Assembly (NCBI GenBank): GCA_017475045.1
Contig: JAFVGH010000043.1
Coordinates: 1-64,000, forward strand
DNA from: Fibrobacter sp.
GTDB lineage: Bacteria > Fibrobacterota > Fibrobacteria > Fibrobacterales > Fibrobacteraceae
Length of the DNA: 64,000 nt
Direction of reading: 5' to 3'
Under the pieces are notes generated by a model, which was given only the letters and a program-made list of their open reading frames with translations, was not told the origin of the DNA and made no database searches. Shown here in pieces: positions 61,425-64,000 of this stretch. Positions within the stretch are counted from its first letter, which is position 1. Every line of letters starts with the position of its first letter. Made by a program: the position numbers and the translations under genes.

Positions 61425-61460
61425 GAGCGAGGGGAGCGCCCTCCCCTACGCAGGTTCGTT

Positions 61461-61780
61461 TTAGCCTAGCTGCCCGGGCAGCACGAGCTTTTCCTTCGGT
61501 GGGAATCCCGCGTCGTACTTCTCGAACGCCTCGGGGTTACGCATGGCGACAAAGTACGGTTCGGGGTCGCGGTAGCTGCCGGTGATTCCGTCGAGGAATC
61601 CTTCTTGCAGTTCCTTGCAGAGGAAGTAGGGCGCGTCGCTTTCGGGGTCGTCGGCGTAGCGGATTCCCCTGGTGCTCGCGACCACAAAGCCGCTCTTGCC
61701 GTAGAACGCGATGTTCCCGCAAATCAAGAGGCAGCCTGCGCCCATTTCAGCGGCGAGTCGCATGGAATGGTCGAGCAATG
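61461..61780 (-). pseudogene. GNAT acetyltransferase, C-terminal half (truncated duplicate)
   Basis: Near-identical to the last 106 codons of the intact gene at 57254 (three differences: Leu for Ile, Val for Glu, Gly for Glu). Homology stops at 61780 on the 5' side; the acetyl-CoA loop is missing. The matching DNA begins near 61425, including the flank GAGCGAGGGGA. Confidence 0.9.
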
Positions 61781-62249
61781 CCTTGAAAAGGGTGACAAAA
61801 AATCGGCTTCGTACGCGAAATTGTACGAGGCGTTGTCAGCGTTCCTGACGGATTTCGATTTCTTGAAAGATTCCTTTGGCTTGACTCAGCAGGATGTCGC
61901 CGAAAAGATGGGCACGACACAGAGTGCCATCTCGCGCATAGCATCGCTGAAAACGAATCCTTCCTACAAGCAGTTGCAGAAAATGGCGGAGGCTGTCGGC
62001 GGCGAACTCCTCGTCACTCCGATGAAAAGTATGACCGTCCAGTTGCCTTACGACCTGCAAGAGACCGTGCGCAAGCTGGCCGCAAGCGAGAACAAGTCAA
62101 CAAACGATTATCTAGAGAGCGTGTTGCGCAACGCCATAGAACTGGAACGTTCCAGCTACATGCACCGGACACTCGCCTTGAAGAAGGTATGCGAACCGCG
62201 GGCCGCATACAATTGCCACGGGAAAAAAACTAAGCGGAAAATAAAATAA
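61767..62249 (+). CDS. XRE (HigA-like) domain fused to a ribbon-helix-helix tail
   Basis: 160 aa from ATG 61767, which lies inside the reversed GNAT fragment, so the first few residues are recombined. Residues 32-85: GLTQQDVAEKMGTTQSAISRIAS with NPSYKQLQKMAEAVGGELLV is a HigA/XRE helix-turn-helix. Residues 89-125: TVQLPYDLQETVRKLAASENKSTNDYLE fits a ribbon-helix-helix strand and helices. Two DNA-binding folds in one short protein is unusual. The original start is probably lost, and no HigB toxin is next to it. Three bases separate it from the next gene (convergent). Confidence 0.75.
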   Translation: MVEQCLEKGDKKSASYAKLYEALSAFLTDFDFLKDSFGLTQQDVAEKMGTTQSAISRIASLKTNPSYKQLQKMAEAVGGELLVTPMKSMTVQLPYDLQETVRKLAASENKSTNDYLESVLRNAIELERSSYMHRTLALKKVCEPRAAYNCHGKKTKRKIK

Positions 62250-62252
62250 TTA

Positions 62253-63515
62253 TCAGATCGAAGTTTTAAATCCGATATGTTCCTGCTTTTTCTCCAGGTA
62301 CTCGACAAGCATGTCCCTGAACTTCTCGTCGACATCCTTGATAAAGGCCTTCTCCACTAGATTAGACGGAATATTTTCTTCGGTAATGGGCATATCCGTC
62401 ACGGGAATTCTTAGAACGCCATCCTCAAACAAGATGGCTCCCGCCTTTACATACTTTTCTATCGTCTCGTTCAAGATCCAGGGCAGGCCCGTCCTGTCGT
62501 TAATGAATGTCGCCGCAATGGCAACGGCCGCATCATAGTCGCCCTGGCCCAGAGCCTTTCTAAATACCCTGTTCACGAGCAAGAGCGGCCCATTGCCTTC
62601 CGCAGAGAAGCTTTCGCCTCGCGCAGTCCGGAAACCGAGCCGGTTGAGCAGTTCAGCCAGTTCCCTAAAGGTTGTCGTAGAAAAACTCTTCTGGTTCTTT
62701 AGAGCACGGTCGATAATGAAATCGGTCTTCTGGCCTATTCCGGCATCTTCGGCATTTCTATCCGCGTCGTCACTGTTTATGAGCTTGCGGAGCATGTCCA
62801 CGCTCGACAGAATCGAAGTCTCATTAATCCTGGCGGCCCGTTCTTCTATCTGGTCAAGAAGATCGTTCATTTGTTTTTGATTCGGGACCGCCGAGGTCTT
62901 CTCCTGGAAGCCGGCCCTTCGAGAAATCGTGGAAAAGAAAATTCCCTTGTCCGTCAGGAACCTCTCAATGGACTTGTTCTCCACCGGCTTGGTAAATGCG
63001 CGGCGGGAAACTGTCCTGAGGCAGTCATTCCCAAAGAAGAGTACGTGCGTCGGCTTCAGGATATCGATTACCTTGGGGAATGCCTCGATAGCGTAATCAA
63101 GATCCGTAGACGACGGGCTTTCTGATGCCCTGAGCGGGCGCAATATGAAATGGTAATGGGCAACGTCTTCGAGTGTCTTGCCGGGAGATATCGACGCAAC
63201 GGCCTGCTCGATTTTCTTGCGATTCGACTTTACGGGATTATAGTCGGCATGAAGGGTATAGATATCTTCACTGGAATATGCAGGGTAAGATAGCCCTTCG
63301 CCCCTAGCGGGCTGTACTTTATAAAAATCACTAATGGACAGATCCCTTGCTGCCGCTTCTGACGGTCCATAGGCGCTACAATGAACGACCAGGATTCTGC
63401 AGTTGGCATCTGAGCCGTAGCCCTTCCCTATGTAGGGGGCATTCATAGAAGCAAAAAGTAGACACGGAATCTGCCAGAAGATCTTATCGTAAAGTTCTTG
63501 CTGATGGATTGCCAT
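62253..63515 (-). CDS. hypothetical protein, 420 aa
   Basis: Not recognised. N-terminal half has a Rossmann/UDG-like feel: CRILVVHCSAYGPSEAA, VIDILKPTHVLFFGNDCLRTV. C-terminal half is helical (FRELAELLNRLGFRTARGESFSAEG), with a segment resembling a small winged helix also seen in the next gene (a similar GFRSKKGQPY pattern there). No signal peptide. Probably an accessory-island gene. Confidence 0.5.
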   Translation of the reverse strand: MAIHQQELYDKIFWQIPCLLFASMNAPYIGKGYGSDANCRILVVHCSAYGPSEAAARDLSISDFYKVQPARGEGLSYPAYSSEDIYTLHADYNPVKSNRKKIEQAVASISPGKTLEDVAHYHFILRPLRASESPSSTDLDYAIEAFPKVIDILKPTHVLFFGNDCLRTVSRRAFTKPVENKSIERFLTDKGIFFSTISRRAGFQEKTSAVPNQKQMNDLLDQIEERAARINETSILSSVDMLRKLINSDDADRNAEDAGIGQKTDFIIDRALKNQKSFSTTTFRELAELLNRLGFRTARGESFSAEGNGPLLLVNRVFRKALGQGDYDAAVAIAATFINDRTGLPWILNETIEKYVKAGAILFEDGVLRIPVTDMPITEENIPSNLVEKAFIKDVDEKFRDMLVEYLEKKQEHIGFKTSI

Positions 63516-63606
63516 GTCTACCTCTTGTTCCGCATTTATTTATCAAATATAATTATTATTGTTTTAATCCTAAAAACGAATGTTTTTATGATTAATCATT
63601 ATTTAG

Positions 63607-63873
63607 CTAGCGTTTCTTCCAGCGGTAATTCCCATTGGAATCCTGGAACTCGAGAATTTTCCAAGCCCCCGGATCTCCGGACCCGTGCATGTACGCATAG
63701 GCATCCGAAACAACGCGGTAAAACCCGCGGCCGCCCACGCAGTAAGGCTGTCCTTTTTTTGACCTGAAGCCCGCGGCATTGGCCAGGGCGGTCAAGGCCG
63801 GGACCCCCATTGGTTTGCCCGAATCCACCCTTTGGTTGGCGACTGAGGCAATGAACTCAAATATGTTTCTCAT
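63607..63873 (-). CDS. small hypothetical protein, 88 aa
   Basis: MRNIFEFIASVANQRV then PMGVPALTALANAAGFRSKKGQPYCVGGRGFYRVVSDAY; a compact helix-turn-helix-like layout resembling recombinase-associated small domains. AAGGAG precedes the ATG. 30 bp downstream of the last (partial) gene of the window on the same strand. Confidence 0.55.
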   Translation of the reverse strand: MRNIFEFIASVANQRVDSGKPMGVPALTALANAAGFRSKKGQPYCVGGRGFYRVVSDAYAYMHGSGDPGAWKILEFQDSNGNYRWKKR

Positions 63874-63903
63874 ATTTGGATCTCCTTGGTTTGTGTAATT
63901 AGG

Positions 63904-63999
63904 TTAGATTCGACCCGGACCTCTCCTCGCCTCGGAAACAAGCCTGAGGGCACCGATGGCCAGAGAGCCGAAGAAGATAACCGTGTTGATGATTTTGTC
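63904..63999 (-). CDS. C-terminal end of a small membrane protein (partial, runs off the window end)
   Basis: KIINTVIFFGSLAIGALRLV is a hydrophobic helix followed by SEARRGPGRI and a stop at 63904. Only 31 codons are in view, so the family cannot be named. Confidence 0.45.
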   Translation of the reverse strand, partial: DKIINTVIFFGSLAIGALRLVSEARRGPGRI

Positions 64000-64000
64000 C

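Noticed and set aside
1..64000. tRNA, rRNA or prophage structural genes
   Set aside because: I looked for tRNA T-loop patterns, rRNA blocks and capsid or tail proteins and saw none.

Overview
The window looks like a chromosomal segment of Fibrobacter (phylum Fibrobacterota), probably a gut isolate. The evidence is a TIGR02147-family gene overlapping a lipoprotein with the Fibrobacter major paralogous (FISUMP) domain, two tandem GH45 cellulases behind Ser/Pro lipoprotein linkers, a secreted CE1-type esterase, a polysaccharide-lyase-like gene, and a housekeeping gene set typical of a Gram-negative (purM, purF, lysA, rpe, ahcY). Family names come from motif recognition by eye; no database search was run. 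LAYOUT. 1-2.9 kb: the end of an IS3-type transposase, an AAA ATPase/DUF4143 gene preceded by three 33-bp repeats, and a gpx-ohrR peroxide operon with an OhrR box. 2.9-8 kb: Nudix hydrolase and secreted plant-wall enzymes (CE1 esterase, two GH45). 8-30 kb: mostly core genome with membrane and surface proteins, intergenic palindromic repeats, a 209-bp nested inverted-repeat element, and a frameshifted PL14-like gene. 30-36 kb: the start of the accessory region, with a YhcG-type nuclease, an XRE-ImmA/IrrE plus PIN toxin-antitoxin-like pair, a DUF3883 nuclease-like protein and an unknown gene. 36.5-56.1 kb: a co-directional minus-strand defence island of nine genes. Read 5' to 3' it encodes a 1778-aa DEAD-helicase/DUF1998 protein, a SNF2 helicase (DrmD-like), an AAA/DUF4143 ATPase, a 1391-aa N6-adenine methylase (PglX/DrmMI-like), a HEPN-motif zinc-ribbon protein, a 617-aa unknown, then after a 337-bp gap an HNH nuclease, a TcmP protein and a DUF5131 three-Cys protein. 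56.5-64 kb: an unstable toxin-antitoxin and duplication zone, with two near-identical hicB genes, an intact and a truncated GNAT acetyltransferase, an ORF6N-PLD protein, an AT-rich DUF4062 gene, an XRE-RHH fusion and small unknowns. HOW IT WORKS TOGETHER. The 5-8 kb enzymes act outside the cell on cellulose and acylated hemicellulose. gpx-ohrR is a peroxide-inducible unit. The best candidate for an undescribed system is the 39.4-56.1 kb operon. It carries class-1-DISARM-like functions (SNF2 helicase, N6-methylase, DUF1998 helicase), but the DUF1998 domain is in one giant helicase as in DruE, no drmC is present, and an AAA/DUF4143 ATPase, a HEPN/Zn-ribbon protein and a 617-aa unknown are built into the transcription unit. 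No rRNA, tRNA or CRISPR array was seen.
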